From positions 614,012 to 678,011 of the forward strand of contig JAFKJK010000007.1 in assembly GCA_017306015.1 (NCBI GenBank): a stretch of DNA of 64,000 bases, written 5' to 3'. Source of the DNA: Propionibacteriaceae bacterium. GTDB lineage: Bacteria > Actinomycetota > Actinomycetes > Propionibacteriales > Propionibacteriaceae. The position numbers and the translations under genes are program-made. The notes beneath the pieces were generated by a model that worked only from the letters and a program-made list of their open reading frames with translations, searched no databases and was not told the origin of the DNA. Shown here piece after piece: positions 26,388 through 37,650 of the stretch; position 1 is the stretch's first letter, and every line of letters starts with the position of its first letter.

Positions 26388-27452
26388 AATTCGAACGCTG
26401 CGAAGCCCGTCATCTCCGTCATCGCCGGTGACGGCATCGGTCCCGAGGTCGTCGCCGAAGGCCTCAAAGTACTCCAGGCGACGGTCGGCGAGGATGCCTT
26501 CGACTTCGTCCACCACGACCTGGGCGCCGAACGCTGGCAGCGCACCGGCGAGGTGCTTCCCGACTCCGAGCTGGACGAGCTGGCCGCCAGCGACGCCATC
26601 GTCCTCGGCGCGGTCGGGGCGGCACCGGGTTCGACGGCGATCCCGTCCGGCCTGCTGGAGCGGGGGCTGCTGCTGAAGTTGCGATTCGCGTTCGACCAGT
26701 ACGTGAACCTGCGCCCGTCCAAGCTCTACCCGGGGGTGCCCACGCCGCTGGCGCCCGAGGTGACCAGCCGCGGCCCGATCGACTTCGTCGTCGTCAGAGA
26801 GGGGACGGAGGGTCTGTACTGCGGCAACGGCGGCGCCTTCCGCGCCGGGACGCCGTTCGAGGTCGCCACCGAGGTCAGCATCAACACCGCCCACGGCGTC
26901 GAGCGGGTGATCCGCGATGCCTTCTCCCGGGCGGAAAAGCGGCGCAAGTTGGTGACGATGGTCCACAAGCACAACGTGCTGGTCAACGCCGGCGGACTGT
27001 GGGACCGGCTGTTCCAGGCCGTTGCAGCCGAGCACCCGGACGTGGCCACCGACTACCTGCACGTGGACGCGGCCACGATCGCCCTCGTCCAGGACCCCCA
27101 GCGCTTCGACGTCCTGGTCACCGACAACCTGTTCGGCGACATCCTGACCGACCTCGCAGGAGCGATCACCGGCGGCATCGGCCTGGCAGCTTCGGCGAAC
27201 ATCAACCCGACCGGCGAGTTCCCGTCCATGTTCGAGCCGGTGCACGGGTCGGCTCCCGACATCGCCGGCCGTGGCATCGCCGACCCGACCGCGACCATCC
27301 TGTCGATGGCCCTGCTCCTCGACCACCTGGGACGCGGCGACGACGCCAAGCGGATCGAGGTCGCCGTCGACGCCGACATCGCGGAGCGCGGCGCCTCCCG
27401 GCGACCCACGCCGGTGATCGGCGACGAGATCGCCGCCCGGGTGCGCGGCTGA
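26385..27452 (+). CDS. leuB: 3-isopropylmalate dehydrogenase
   Basis: 355 residues. Isocitrate/isopropylmalate dehydrogenase fold with [20 protein letters not shown] at the N-terminus, [20 protein letters not shown], metal-site Asp in [15 protein letters not shown], and the NAD-binding [18 protein letters not shown]. It oxidises 3-isopropylmalate in leucine synthesis. By family knowledge it can also act on 3-methylmalate from citramalate, which fits cimA nearby. GTG 26385 was chosen because the protein homology starts there; the frame is open upstream but is shadow sequence over ilvE. Confidence 0.96.
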   Translation: MNSNAAKPVISVIAGDGIGPEVVAEGLKVLQATVGEDAFDFVHHDLGAERWQRTGEVLPDSELDELAASDAIVLGAVGAAPGSTAIPSGLLERGLLLKLRFAFDQYVNLRPSKLYPGVPTPLAPEVTSRGPIDFVVVREGTEGLYCGNGGAFRAGTPFEVATEVSINTAHGVERVIRDAFSRAEKRRKLVTMVHKHNVLVNAGGLWDRLFQAVAAEHPDVATDYLHVDAATIALVQDPQRFDVLVTDNLFGDILTDLAGAITGGIGLAASANINPTGEFPSMFEPVHGSAPDIAGRGIADPTATILSMALLLDHLGRGDDAKRIEVAVDADIAERGASRRPTPVIGDEIAARVRG

Positions 27453-27540
27453 CTCTGACCTGTGACCATTCGGTCGCCTCATGTCGGGGTCATCGACGAC
27501 CGAGGCGATGTGCTGAAGGCTCTCGCCGACCCGCCTCACC

Positions 27541-27613
27541 TGAACCACCGGGGACAGGTACCTCGGTTCAGACCCGCCTCACCTGAACCATCGGGGACAG
27601 GTACTTCGGTTCA
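27541..27613. repeat. Cluster B of the TGAACC/GGTTCA repeat (2 units)
   Basis: Units 27541-27570 and 27584-27613, each 30 bp (TGAACCAYCGGGGACAGGTA ... YTCGGTTCA). A 13-base spacer GACCCGCCTCACC lies between them and the same word precedes unit 1, so the repeat period is 43 bp. The array lies between the convergent leuB and P-type ATPase genes. Orientation of the core is opposite to units 1 and 3 of cluster A. Confidence 0.9.
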
Positions 27614-27620
27614 GACCCGC

Positions 27621-27648
27621 GTCGCGGCTACACCGTCGCGGCTACACC
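27621..27648. repeat. 14-bp tandem duplication at the ATPase stop codon
   Basis: GTCGCGGCTACACC occurs twice without spacer. The ATPase stop (CTA on this strand, 27642-27644) lies in the second copy, so the duplication reaches the end of the coding region without changing more than the final codons. Confidence 0.7.
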
Positions 27649-30125
27649 GGGAAGCCGTCCACCTCGTTGCCTGGGCTGGTCTCGGTGCTGCTCGGCGTGT
27701 GGTCATGATGGCTGCGGGCATCGGCCAGACTGCCGAAGAGATGTCGCCGCTCGCCCGTGAACAGCCCGGACAGCCACCAGATCGCCTCGATCAGGACGAC
27801 TGCGACGAGCCCGATCCAGGCACCGGTCGCCATCAGCGCGGTGTTGGACGGGTCCAGTTGCGGGTCGATCCGGGACAGCGCCGGGACGACCTGTGTCCAG
27901 CCGGCGATCCAGCCGGGCAGCCAGAAGATCACCAGGTAGGCCGCGAGGACGCAGAGCGCGATCATCAGCAGCTTCCACCACTCGTACGGACGGGCGGTGG
28001 CGATCATCACCCACGCACCGGCGATCATCAGCGTCAGCAGGGTCGCGGTGCTGGCCTGGGTGGCGGCGACGGCGTCCGCCCCGGGCGAGCGGACCAGCAG
28101 GTAGGTGAGGAACGTGGCCACCGCGACGACGACGCCGGACGGGATCGAGAAGCTCATCACCCGACGCAGGAAGCCCGGACGCGCCCGCTCCGCGTTCGGC
28201 GCGAGCGCGAGGATCGACGCCGGGATGCCGATCGTGAACCAGCCCACGAACGAGATGTGGATCGGCACGAACGGGAACGGCAGCCGCCACAACGCCACGA
28301 ACAGGGCCAGCAGGATCGAGTACATCGTCTTGGTGAGGAAGAAGTTCGCCACCCGCTCGATGTTGCCGATCACCCGCCGTCCCTCGGCGACCACGCCGGG
28401 CAGGGTCGCGAAGCTGTCGTCGAGCAGGACGAGCTGGGCCACCGAGCGGGTGGCCGCGGCGCCGGAGCCCATCGCGACGCCGAGGTCGGAGTCCTTGATG
28501 GCGAGGACGTCGTTGACGCCGTCCCCGGTCATGGCCACGTTGTGGCCCCGGGACTGCAGCGCGGCGACCATCTGGCGCTTCTGCTGGGGCGTGACCCGGC
28601 CGAAGACGCTGGCCTGTTCCACCTTGTCGGCGAACTGTTCGGGATCCTCGGGCAGGAAGCGGGCGTCGACGACCTCGCCGGCATCCACGCCGAGCGAGCC
28701 GGTGACCGCCCCAACCGAGGTGGCGTTGTCACCAGAGATCACCTTCACCGCGACGCTCTGCTCGGCGAAGTAGGCCAGGGTGCCGCGGGCTTCCGGACGC
28801 ACCTTCTGCTCGAGGATGACCAGTGCCCGCGGGGTGACCGTCCCCGGCGCGTCGGCGGCGTCGACCGCGCGGTCGGACTCGGCGAGCAGCAGCACCCGGC
28901 GTCCGGTCGAGCCCGCCTCCTCGGCGCGCTCGGCGGCGGTGCTCCCGTGCGCCGCCAGCATGTCCGCGGCTCCCAGCACCCAGTTGCCGTGGCCGGCGAA
29001 CGACATGCCCGACCACTTCTTGGCCGAGGTGAACGGGGCGACCGCGGTGACCGTCCAGGCGTCGGTCGACAACGGCAGCGCGTGTGCCAGCGCCTGTACC
29101 GAGGCATTCGGACGCGGGTCAGCGGCCGCCAGTTGGGCCAGGGCGGCGCGGACGGTGTCCTCGTCTCCGTCCAGCAACTCCAGGTCGCCGAACTGCAGTC
29201 CGTTCTCGGTCAGAGTCCCGGTCTTGTCCGCGCAGACGACGTCCACACGAGCCAGTCCCTCGATCGCCGGCAACTCCTGGACGAGGACGTTCTGCTGGCC
29301 CAGCCGGACGACGCCGACGGCGAACGCCAGCGAGGTGAGCAGGACAAGGCCCTCGGGCACCATCGGCACCAGCGCGCCCGCCATCGACAGCACCTTGTCC
29401 TGCCAGGTGCCGGGCTGGTTCCACTGCACCCAGATGGTGGCCAGGCCGACCGGGATGAGCAGCCAGGTGATCAGCCGCAGGATCTGGTTGATGCCGGCCT
29501 GCAACTCCGACTTCACCAGGGAGAACTTGCTGGCCTCCATGGTCAGCTTGGCGGCATAGGAGTCGTGGCCGACCTTGGTGGCCCGGAACGCGCCGACGCC
29601 GGCCACCACGAAGCTGCCCGACATCACCTCGCTACCCGGCCGCTTCTCCTGGGCGTCCGACTCACCGGTGAGCAGGGACTCGTCGACCTCGAGGTAGGAC
29701 GCCTCGACGACCTCTCCGTCCACGATGATCTGGTCGCCCGGGCCGATCTCGATGATGTCGCCGAGGACCACCTGCTCGCGTGGGAGCTCGGCCGCTAGCC
29801 CGTCCCTGCGAACGGTGGGCTTGCCCTCCCCCACCACGGCGAGGTTGTCGAGCGTCCGCTTGGCGCGGAGTTCCTGGACGATGCCGATGCCGGAGTTGAT
29901 GATGATCAGGAAGCCGAACAGGGCGTTCACGATCGACCCGGTGGTCAGCACCATGACGAACAGGAGCATCAGCAGGAAGTTGATCCGGGTGAAGACGTTG
30001 GCCTTCACGATGTCCCAGGTCGTGCGTCCCGATCGCGGCGGCAGTTCGTTCACCTCTCCGCGGGCGACACGCTCGGCGACTTCGGCGCTGGTCAGTCCGG
30101 GATCGCGGACGGCGAGGTCGGTCAC
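27642..30125 (-). CDS. Cation-translocating P-type ATPase, CtpE-like
   Basis: 827 residues. Phosphorylation motif [12 protein letters not shown], actuator motif [11 protein letters not shown], hinge [20 protein letters not shown] and about ten hydrophobic helices, with no heavy-metal-binding N-terminal domain. Length and motifs resemble mycobacterial CtpE, a calcium-uptake-type ATPase; a K+/Mg2+-related role is the main alternative. The start is uncertain: GTG 30125 gives [20 protein letters not shown], while an upstream GTG at 30143 adds six residues. Isolated gene between repeat cluster B and a lipoprotein. Confidence 0.88.
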   Translation of the reverse strand: MTDLAVRDPGLTSAEVAERVARGEVNELPPRSGRTTWDIVKANVFTRINFLLMLLFVMVLTTGSIVNALFGFLIIINSGIGIVQELRAKRTLDNLAVVGEGKPTVRRDGLAAELPREQVVLGDIIEIGPGDQIIVDGEVVEASYLEVDESLLTGESDAQEKRPGSEVMSGSFVVAGVGAFRATKVGHDSYAAKLTMEASKFSLVKSELQAGINQILRLITWLLIPVGLATIWVQWNQPGTWQDKVLSMAGALVPMVPEGLVLLTSLAFAVGVVRLGQQNVLVQELPAIEGLARVDVVCADKTGTLTENGLQFGDLELLDGDEDTVRAALAQLAAADPRPNASVQALAHALPLSTDAWTVTAVAPFTSAKKWSGMSFAGHGNWVLGAADMLAAHGSTAAERAEEAGSTGRRVLLLAESDRAVDAADAPGTVTPRALVILEQKVRPEARGTLAYFAEQSVAVKVISGDNATSVGAVTGSLGVDAGEVVDARFLPEDPEQFADKVEQASVFGRVTPQQKRQMVAALQSRGHNVAMTGDGVNDVLAIKDSDLGVAMGSGAAATRSVAQLVLLDDSFATLPGVVAEGRRVIGNIERVANFFLTKTMYSILLALFVALWRLPFPFVPIHISFVGWFTIGIPASILALAPNAERARPGFLRRVMSFSIPSGVVVAVATFLTYLLVRSPGADAVAATQASTATLLTLMIAGAWVMIATARPYEWWKLLMIALCVLAAYLVIFWLPGWIAGWTQVVPALSRIDPQLDPSNTALMATGAWIGLVAVVLIEAIWWLSGLFTGERRHLFGSLADARSHHDHTPSSTETSPGNEVDGFPV

Positions 30126-30199
30126 GCGGCTAGCCTGCCACACGGCTCAACGGAGTCGGGGTCATGCGGGCACGCAGAACTGCCGAAGTCAGCGTGAGC

Positions 30200-30988
30200 T
30201 CACGCCTTGCTGAGCGTGGAGCGGATCTTCGTCGTCCACTCGTCGTCGGTGATCGGGAACATCGCGATGGAGACGTAGGTGATCGTGTTGCCGACACGGA
30301 CGAAGAGGTCGGACGTGGGCATCTTCTCGAAGACGCCGGATACCAGCAGGTCGTCCGGACGGTCACGCGTCAGGCTCGCCACGAGGTAGCGGTCCGGCGG
30401 AAGGAACAGGTAGCTGCACGGCTCCCGGAGCATCTCCCGGATCACGTCGAGCTTGGCGGCAGCCTCCGCCGGGTTCGCGAAGATCACGGTGGCCATCGCC
30501 ACCCATTCCTTGAAGTCGACGCTTACCGATACCTTCCCGGGAACGCTGATCGCGGAAGCCGGCTGTACCGGTGCCCACGGGGAGTCCGTCAGCTTGCGGA
30601 CGGTCACGCCCGAGCTTCGACCTGCATCGCTCGCGCGCCAGGCTTTCGCCACACGCTTGGCCGAAGGGGTCGGGCCTCCGGCGTCCCCGCCGGCCGTCGG
30701 CGCGTCCTTCGGCACTGCACAGGCCGGCTCAGCGGGAACAGCGGAGACCGGACCCGTGGGCCAGGCCGTCATCGCGCTCATGGACGGAGTCGAGGACGCC
30801 AGCGGCACCGTCGGGGCCGCCGTAGGCCGCACCGCCGAGGTGGGAGCCGCCGGCATGGGCTCTCCCGATGCTCGTGGCAGAAGGACCGCGTCCGGCATCG
30901 TCAGTGCGCATCCGGCCAGGGCCAACAGCAGCCCGGCGGTGATGCCGGTCACGCCGAGCCGAGTATGGCCGCGCCACCCTTCGAACAC
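30200..30988 (-). CDS. Putative lipoprotein of unknown function
   Basis: 262 residues. A signal peptide ends in the lipobox LLLALAGCALT (Cys near residue 27), followed by a Pro/Ala/Ser/Thr-rich linker to about residue 110. The C-terminal domain of about 150 residues has two Cys (ACAVPKDAP and REPCSYLFLPPDR) that could form an extracellular disulfide. The overall layout resembles the sensor-domain lipoproteins of Actinomycetota (PknH-sensor-like), but I see no decisive motif. GTG start 30988; transcribed alone. Confidence 0.68.
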   Translation of the reverse strand: MFEGWRGHTRLGVTGITAGLLLALAGCALTMPDAVLLPRASGEPMPAAPTSAVRPTAAPTVPLASSTPSMSAMTAWPTGPVSAVPAEPACAVPKDAPTAGGDAGGPTPSAKRVAKAWRASDAGRSSGVTVRKLTDSPWAPVQPASAISVPGKVSVSVDFKEWVAMATVIFANPAEAAAKLDVIREMLREPCSYLFLPPDRYLVASLTRDRPDDLLVSGVFEKMPTSDLFVRVGNTITYVSIAMFPITDDEWTTKIRSTLSKA

Positions 30989-31056
30989 AGTCGGAATCTA
31001 GCCCCGTCCGCACGTCCCCGCTGCCGAACCGCGAATCTGGCCAGCCCCGTCACAAT

Positions 31057-31116
31057 CGCTCCCGAAAGGGACGTTCGCCACCGAAACTTCGGTGGCGAAC
31101 GTCCCTTTCGGGAGCG
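31057..31116. repeat. 60-bp near-perfect palindrome, copy 1
   Basis: 31057-31085 and 31088-31116 are exact inverted repeats (29 bp each; arm starts CGCTCCCGAAAGGGACGTTC). Only the central two bases do not pair. It begins 3 bases beyond the stop of the broken AbiEi-like gene and would fold into a very stable hairpin. No T-run flanks it. A diverged copy lies at 32169-32228, so this is a mobile or dispersed element rather than an ordinary terminator. Confidence 0.9.
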
Positions 31117-31119
31117 AAC

Positions 31120-32041
31120 TCACAGTGGTTCGGCCCAGCCGCGCAGGTTGGCTGGATTCGCCTGCGCAAAGGCGGCCTCGATTCGACGACGGAAGGCCTG
31201 CGGGTCGCCGAGATCTGCCCAGTCCCAGCGAACAACCACCCAACCGAGCTCGCGGAGCCTGGCTTCGCGTGCTTTCTCCTTCATCACCGCGGCGGCCACC
31301 TCGTCCGCGGTGCCGAGGTACTTGATCCTTCCGTCGAACTCGCCCAGCACGCCGCGCTCGAGCCACCCCGAAGTCGGAGCGGGCCACCCACGTCCCGTTC
31401 TCGTCGAAGATGTTCACCTGGAGCTGAGGCGACGGGATCCCCACCTGGGACATCCGGACCCGGCTGACTGACTCGGCCACGCTCTCGGATCGCCCGTCCG
31501 CGAAGATGAGGGCCGCGCGGGCCCGACCGGCCCCCCGACGCCCCTTAGCCTCCCCGACTGTCTGAGCCAGCACCTCCGGATCGCCGCCGCGGTGAAGCAC
31601 AGCGTCGAGGACGGCGACCGCCCGCTCGTAGCGCAGGATGCAGGCCAGGTCGCACCCGGTTCGCTCCAGGCTCGTCACCTGGTAGCCGTCGACGGAGACG
31701 ACCTCGTCCGGTCGGAGCGCAGCCAGTCGCACATGGAGGCTGGTGCGACGGGAGCCATGACCGGTCGTCCGTCTGATCACCGTCACGCGAGCCAGTGCGT
31801 CCGTCCACACCGGCAGCCCGTGAAGCACCGCCGCGCTGCCGTGGCTGAGGACGGTTGCCCGATCGACAGCCGGCCAGGTGGCCGCAATCAGCTGAGTGTG
31901 CCGCTCCAGTTCCCCGGCGGGCACGGAGTCGGCATAGGCGCCATGCCTCACGCGCACGATCTCGCCGCGTTGCGCAAGCCGCGTGAGTTGACGGCGGCTG
32001 TATCCGGAGAGCAATAGGCCACCGGCCCTGGTCACGTCCAT
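31120..32041 (-). pseudogene. Frameshifted AbiEi-antitoxin/DUF559-like protein gene
   Basis: The N-terminal part (from ATG 32041) has a winged-helix AbiEi-like start, SGYSRRQLTRLAQRGEIVRV then HGAYADSV. The C-terminal part in another frame (31120 to about 31365) has the endonuclease-like DUF559/Vsr fold GEFDGRIKYLG and LRELGWVVVRWDWADL. The frames join if one base is removed from the CCCC run at 31366-31369: the sequence then reads ARSDFGWLERGVLGEFDGR, the expected family sequence. So this is a single 1-base insertion in an otherwise intact gene of about 305 codons. It may be a recent mutation or a sequencing error. The gene is bracketed by the two 60-bp palindromes. Confidence 0.8.
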
Positions 32042-32168
32042 CGCAACAGCACAGCCGTCGGGTGCCCTCGTTGGCAATGCCTCCAAGCCAACGGACAACA
32101 CCCACGCGAAATGGACAACACTCGCCGCGTCGTCACCGGCGCTCCCCCGCGCGCTCACCAACGAAGAA

Positions 32169-32228
32169 CGCTCCCGAAAGCGACGTTTGCCACCGAAACT
32201 TCGGGAGCGAACGTCCCTTTCGGGAGCG
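32169..32228. repeat. 60-bp palindrome, copy 2 (degenerate)
   Basis: The outer arms are the same as in copy 1 (starts CGCTCCCGAAAG, ends CTTTCGGGAGCG), but several inner positions no longer pair: GCGACGTTTGCCACC faces GGGAGCGAACGTCCC. The word TTCGGGAGCGAAC occurs twice in the right half. It lies between the 5' side of the broken AbiEi-like gene and the 3' end of ilvC. Confidence 0.85.
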
Positions 32229-32246
32229 AACTTGGTGGGCGGGCCC

Positions 32247-32278
32247 GCGGACGGCCAGCGGACGGCCAGCGGACGGGC

Positions 32279-32279
<1 letters not shown>
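32247..32279. repeat. Three 11-bp tandem repeats after ilvC
   Basis: GCGGACGGCCA twice and then GCGGACGGGCT, ending at the first base of the ilvC stop codon. A small slippage-type repeat with no evident function. Confidence 0.65.
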
Positions 32280-33868
<1,589 letters not shown>

Positions 33869-33872
<4 letters not shown>

Positions 33873-35623
33873 AGTTCCGTCTCCCCGCTCCACTCGGGCG
33901 CCAGGTCCCGGGCGATCTTGATGTCGTCATTGCTGGTGCCCGCCGGAACCATCGGCCACACCATCGCGTCCTTGTGCACCACGAACTCCACCACGACCGG
34001 ACGGTCGTTGATCTCGTTCGCCCGGATGATCGCAGCGTCGATGTCCTCCGGCCGCTCCACCCGGATGCCGACCGCGCCCATGGCCTCGGCCAGCTTCGGG
34101 AAGTCGGGGACGAGGTGCGTCTTCAGGTTGGTGTTGGAGTAGCGCTCGCCGTAGAACAGCGTCTGCCACTGCCGCACCATGCCCAGGCTGCGGTTGTTGA
34201 TCACGGCGATCTTGATCGGGATGGCGTCCAGCGTGCACGTGACCAGTTCCTGGTTCGTCATCTGGAAGCAGCCGTCCCCGTCGATGCCCCACACCATCTG
34301 GTCGGGCGCACCCACCTTGGCTCCCATCGCGGCGGGGACGCAGTAGCCCATCGTCCCGGCCCCGCCGGAGTTCAGCCACTTGCCCGGACGCTCGTGCGGC
34401 AGCAGGTGCGCTGCCCACATCTGGTGCTGGCCCACCCCGGCGACGTAGATCGCGTCCGGGCCGGCCAGCTCGCCGATCCGCTTGATCACGTACTCGGGGC
34501 TGAGCAGGTCGTCGGCGCCCTCGGTCGGGGCGAACTCGGACGCCACGTAGCGCGACCGCAGGCCGTCCAGGTAGCGGATCCAGTCGCTGTGGTCGGCCAG
34601 CCCGACGCCTCTCAGCGCCGCGTTCAGGTCGCCGAGCACCTCGGCCAGGTCGCCGACGATCGGGACGTCCGCCACCCGGTTCTTGGAGATCTCCGCCGGG
34701 TCGATGTCGGCGTGGATGACCTTCGCCTCCGGAGCGAAGCTGTCCAGCTTGCCGGTCACCCGGTCGTCGAAGCGGGCGCCGAGGGTGATCAGCAGGTCGG
34801 AGCGCTGGAGGGCACCCACAGCCGCGACCGCCCCGTGCATGCCCGGCATGCCGTAGTTCAGCGGGTGGCTGTCGGGGAAGGCTCCCCTGGCCATCAGCGT
34901 GGTCACGACCGGGATCCCGGTGAGCTCGACGAACTCGGCCAGCTGTCCCCAGGCGCGGGCCCGGTTGATGCCGCCGCCCAGGTAGACCACCGGACGACTG
35001 GCCTCGCTGATCAGCCGGACGGCCTCCTTGATCTGCTTGCCGTGCGGACGGGTCACCGGACGGTAGCCGGGAAGGTCGAGCTCGTCCGGCCACACGAACG
35101 GCGCCGTCCCGGTCAGCGCGTCCTTGGCGATGTCCACCAGGACCGGCCCGGGCCGTCCGGTGTTGGCCAGGTGGAAGGCCGCGGCGATGGCGTGCGGGAT
35201 CTCCTCCGTGCGCGTGATCAGGAAGCTGTGCTTCGTGATCGGGAACGTGATGCCGCGGATGTCGGCTTCCTGGAAGGCGTCGGTACCGATCGAACTGCTG
35301 GTCACCTGCCCGGTGATCGCGACCATGGGCACCGAGTCCATGTAGGCGTCGCCGATGGCCGTGACCAGGTTGGTGGCGCCCGGCCCCGACGTCGCGATGC
35401 ACACACCCACCCGGCCGGTGACCTGGGCGTAGCCCTCGGCCGCGTGCCCGGCGCCCTGTTCGTGGCGCACCAGGATGTGCCTGATCTTCGAGTCGTAGAG
35501 CGGGTCGTAGGCAGGCAGGATCGCGCCGCCCGGAATGCCGAAGACTACGTCGACCCCCACCCGCTCCAGGGACTCGACCAGAGCCTGTGCCCCGGTCAGT
35601 AGCTTCGTCTCCTCCTCAGCCAT
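33869..35623 (-). CDS. ilvB: Acetolactate synthase large (catalytic) subunit
   Basis: 584 residues. Thiamine diphosphate enzyme: catalytic Glu in [18 protein letters not shown] region in the middle, and the TPP/Mg motif [15 protein letters not shown] near 445. It condenses two pyruvates, or pyruvate with 2-oxobutyrate, at the first common step of branched-chain amino acid synthesis. ATG 35623 is preceded by GAGGTGGAG; a GTG two codons earlier is part of that site. Transcribed from the attenuated promoter at 35788-35765 (separate entries). Confidence 0.98.
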
Positions 35624-35663
35624 CTCCACCTCGCTCGATTCGTTGTTGGTTGATCCTGCGCAG

Positions 35664-35695
35664 AAAAAAACCCCCGCTGCGAGAGCAGACGAGGG
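35664..35695 (-). terminator. ilvB attenuator terminator
   Basis: Minus-strand RNA: CCCUCGUCUGC pairs with GCAGCGGGGG (10 pairs, one bulged U, UCUC loop) and is followed directly by seven U. A textbook intrinsic terminator 41 bases before ilvB and 21 after the leader-peptide stop. A competing hairpin (GUGUCGG with CCGACAC) overlaps the end of the leader peptide. Confidence 0.9.
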
Positions 35696-35716
35696 AGCGT
35701 GTCGGGTCGAGTTGGC

Positions 35717-35758
35717 TCAGCCGACACGCTTCATGACTACGAGGACGCGATTGCGCAT
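35717..35758 (-). CDS. ilvB operon leader peptide
   Basis: A 13-codon open frame: MRNRVLVVMKRVG, stop TGA. Codons 5-8 are Val-Leu-Val-Val and codon 12 is Val, so 5 of 13 residues are substrates of the pathway. Its stop codon lies within the 1:2 pause hairpin and 21 bases before the terminator stem. This is the classic arrangement for ribosome-mediated attenuation. The ATG lies 6 bases after the -10 box, so it is probably translated from a leaderless transcript. It is not readable as any longer gene. Confidence 0.85.
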   Translation of the reverse strand: MRNRVLVVMKRVG

Positions 35759-35764
35759 GGGTCA

Positions 35765-35793
35765 AGGTTCGCCGGACGACGCCCGCTTGTCAA
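35765..35793 (-). promoter_or_regulatory. ilvBNC promoter
   Basis: Consensus TTGACA (35788-35793) and GAACCT (35765-35770) are exactly 17 bases apart on the minus strand. Transcription would start about 7 bases later, at the leader-peptide ATG (35758). Confidence 0.75.
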
Positions 35794-35958
35794 ACACCGG
35801 ACGTCGCCGTCCCACATGCCGGGCATCCCGCGGAAACCTCAAGCTCCGCCTGCGACTTTCCCCCTGCCGGACGCAGGAGTTCGTCCGGTTCGGCTGGCAA
35901 GCCGACACGCCGATGGCAGGATGAATCCCAACGCTCCCGTCGCAGGAAGGCCCCCCGA

Positions 35959-37227
35959 ATGCCCTTTCCCCGAGTGATCCGCAGCCTGCTCGCCGTCACC
36001 GGCGTCCTCGCGCTCGCCGGTGCCACGGCCGCTCCGGCGAGCGCCGACGACGCGCTCGTGCCGACCGACGGGAAGGTGGTCGTCACCGGCCACGGGTGGG
36101 GACACGGGCGCGGCATGTCGCAGTACGGCGCCTACGGGGCAGCCCGGCAGGGGCTCAGCGCCGAGGCGATCCTGGCCTTCTACTACACGGGGACCACGCT
36201 GGGCACCCTGGCGAACAGCACCATGCGCGTGTGGATCAGCGCCGACACCGACGGCAAGCTGCACTTCCGTCCGCAGTCGGGGCTCGTCGTCTACGACTCC
36301 GCGGGCAAGACCGTAAAGCTGCCGACCGGCAAGAAGTACACCAAGTGGCGGATCTCCCGTTCCGGCTCCAAGCGGGTGCTCTACTACCGCAACACCAAGG
36401 GAACCTACGTCAAGTACGGCAAGGCGCCGGCCGCCACGCGCACCTGGTGGGTGAAGAACACCAAGACGGGGACGGTGAAGCTGGCCATGCCCGACGGGTC
36501 GACCCGCACCTACCCCGGCACCCTCGCGCTGAACTTCACCGGCAGCACGGCGATCACCGTCAACTACCTCAAGCTGGAGACCTACCTGCGCTCGGTCGTC
36601 CCTGCCGAGATGCCGGCCAGCTGGGGCTCCGCCAGGAACGGGGGCTTCGAGGCGGTGAAGGCCCAGTCCGTCGCGGCCCGCACCTATGCCGCCAGGACTC
36701 GCGCCAACAAGCCGTCCGGCTCGGTCTACGACATCTGCGACAGCTCGAGCTGCCAGGTCTACAAGCCGCTCGGCTACCGCAACGCCATCTCCGACGCCGC
36801 GATCACGGCCACCGCCGGCACGGTCGTCCTCTACGCCGGCCAGCCGGCCCTGACCGAGTTCACCAGCTCCAACGGCGGCTGGACGGCCAGCAGCCCACAA
36901 CTGAGCTACCTCGCCTCTCACCAGGACCCGTACGAGCAGTACTCCGGCAATCCCTACGCCACCTGGACCAAGACCCTGACCGCGGCGCAGTTGCAGGCCG
37001 CCTACCCGGCGATCGGGACGTTCGCCTCGATCCAGGTCACCGCGCGCACCCCAGCGGCCGCCTTCGAGGCGGGCGGACGCGTCGCGACGATCGTCGTCGC
37101 CGGCGACAAGGGCTCGGTCAGCGTCACCGGAGCCTCGTTCAAGAGCAAGTTCTCGCTCAAGGAGACGTTCTTCGCTCTGAGCGGCGCTCTGGTCGTCAAC
37201 CCGGCAGCGGTGAAGACGAAGGGCTGA
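35959..37227 (+). CDS. Secreted SpoIID/LytB domain protein
   Basis: 422 residues. Signal peptide 1 to about 30 (hydrophobic core, cleavage after PASA). The VTGHGWGHGRGMSQYGA motif near 42-58 carries the amidase-enhancer signature. The SpoIID domain follows near 195-330 with YLRSVVPAEMPASWG, AVKAQSVAARTYA and SSNGGWTASS. In sporulating bacteria SpoIID is a peptidoglycan lytic transglycosylase; in non-sporulating Actinomycetota the relatives are secreted wall enzymes of unsettled function. ATG has AGGAAGG upstream. Confidence 0.9.
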   Translation: MPFPRVIRSLLAVTGVLALAGATAAPASADDALVPTDGKVVVTGHGWGHGRGMSQYGAYGAARQGLSAEAILAFYYTGTTLGTLANSTMRVWISADTDGKLHFRPQSGLVVYDSAGKTVKLPTGKKYTKWRISRSGSKRVLYYRNTKGTYVKYGKAPAATRTWWVKNTKTGTVKLAMPDGSTRTYPGTLALNFTGSTAITVNYLKLETYLRSVVPAEMPASWGSARNGGFEAVKAQSVAARTYAARTRANKPSGSVYDICDSSSCQVYKPLGYRNAISDAAITATAGTVVLYAGQPALTEFTSSNGGWTASSPQLSYLASHQDPYEQYSGNPYATWTKTLTAAQLQAAYPAIGTFASIQVTARTPAAAFEAGGRVATIVVAGDKGSVSVTGASFKSKFSLKETFFALSGALVVNPAAVKTKG

Positions 37228-37232
37228 CGGCG

Positions 37233-37631
37233 TCAGCCAGCGACGAGCTGGCGGTAGACCTCGTCGAGGTCGATGTCCGACTCCCGCTGCATCAGCCCGG
37301 CCATGCCCGGACGGTCGGCGTAGCGCGGAATCAGGTGCACGTGGAGGTGGAAGACCTCCTGGCCGGCCACGGCGCCGGCGTTGCTCAGCAGGTTCAGCCC
37401 CTGCGCCCCGAGCCGGTCGACCAGCAGTCGGCCGGTGGCGTTGATCGCCGGCGCGATCTCACCCAGCCCCTCGGGTTGCTCCAGCAGGTCGGCGACGTGC
37501 CGGCGTGGCACCAGGACGGTGTGGCCCCGGTGCCACGGGTTGATGTCCAGGAAGGCGTAGGCGGTGTCATCGGCGTACACCCCGCGGCTGGGAATGTCGC
37601 CGGCCACGATCGCGCAGAACAGGCAGTCCAT
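37233..37631 (-). CDS. HIT family nucleotide-binding protein
   Basis: 132 residues. The catalytic HIT triad HLHVHL gives His95, His97 and His99. The N-terminal CLFCAIVAGDIPS and DINPWHRGHTVLVPRRH are typical of the HinT-like branch. These proteins hydrolyse AMP-lysine or AMP-NH2-type bonds. It starts 19 bases after hisF on the same strand, so it may be co-transcribed; functional linkage to histidine synthesis is not known. Confidence 0.95.
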   Translation of the reverse strand: MDCLFCAIVAGDIPSRGVYADDTAYAFLDINPWHRGHTVLVPRRHVADLLEQPEGLGEIAPAINATGRLLVDRLGAQGLNLLSNAGAVAGQEVFHLHVHLIPRYADRPGMAGLMQRESDIDLDEVYRQLVAG

Positions 37632-37650
37632 GCGCCCAGCCTAAGGGGCC

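Noticed and set aside
35641..35958. Riboswitch upstream of ilvB
   Set aside because: The leader peptide, pause hairpin and terminator explain the region; no known riboswitch core was recognised.
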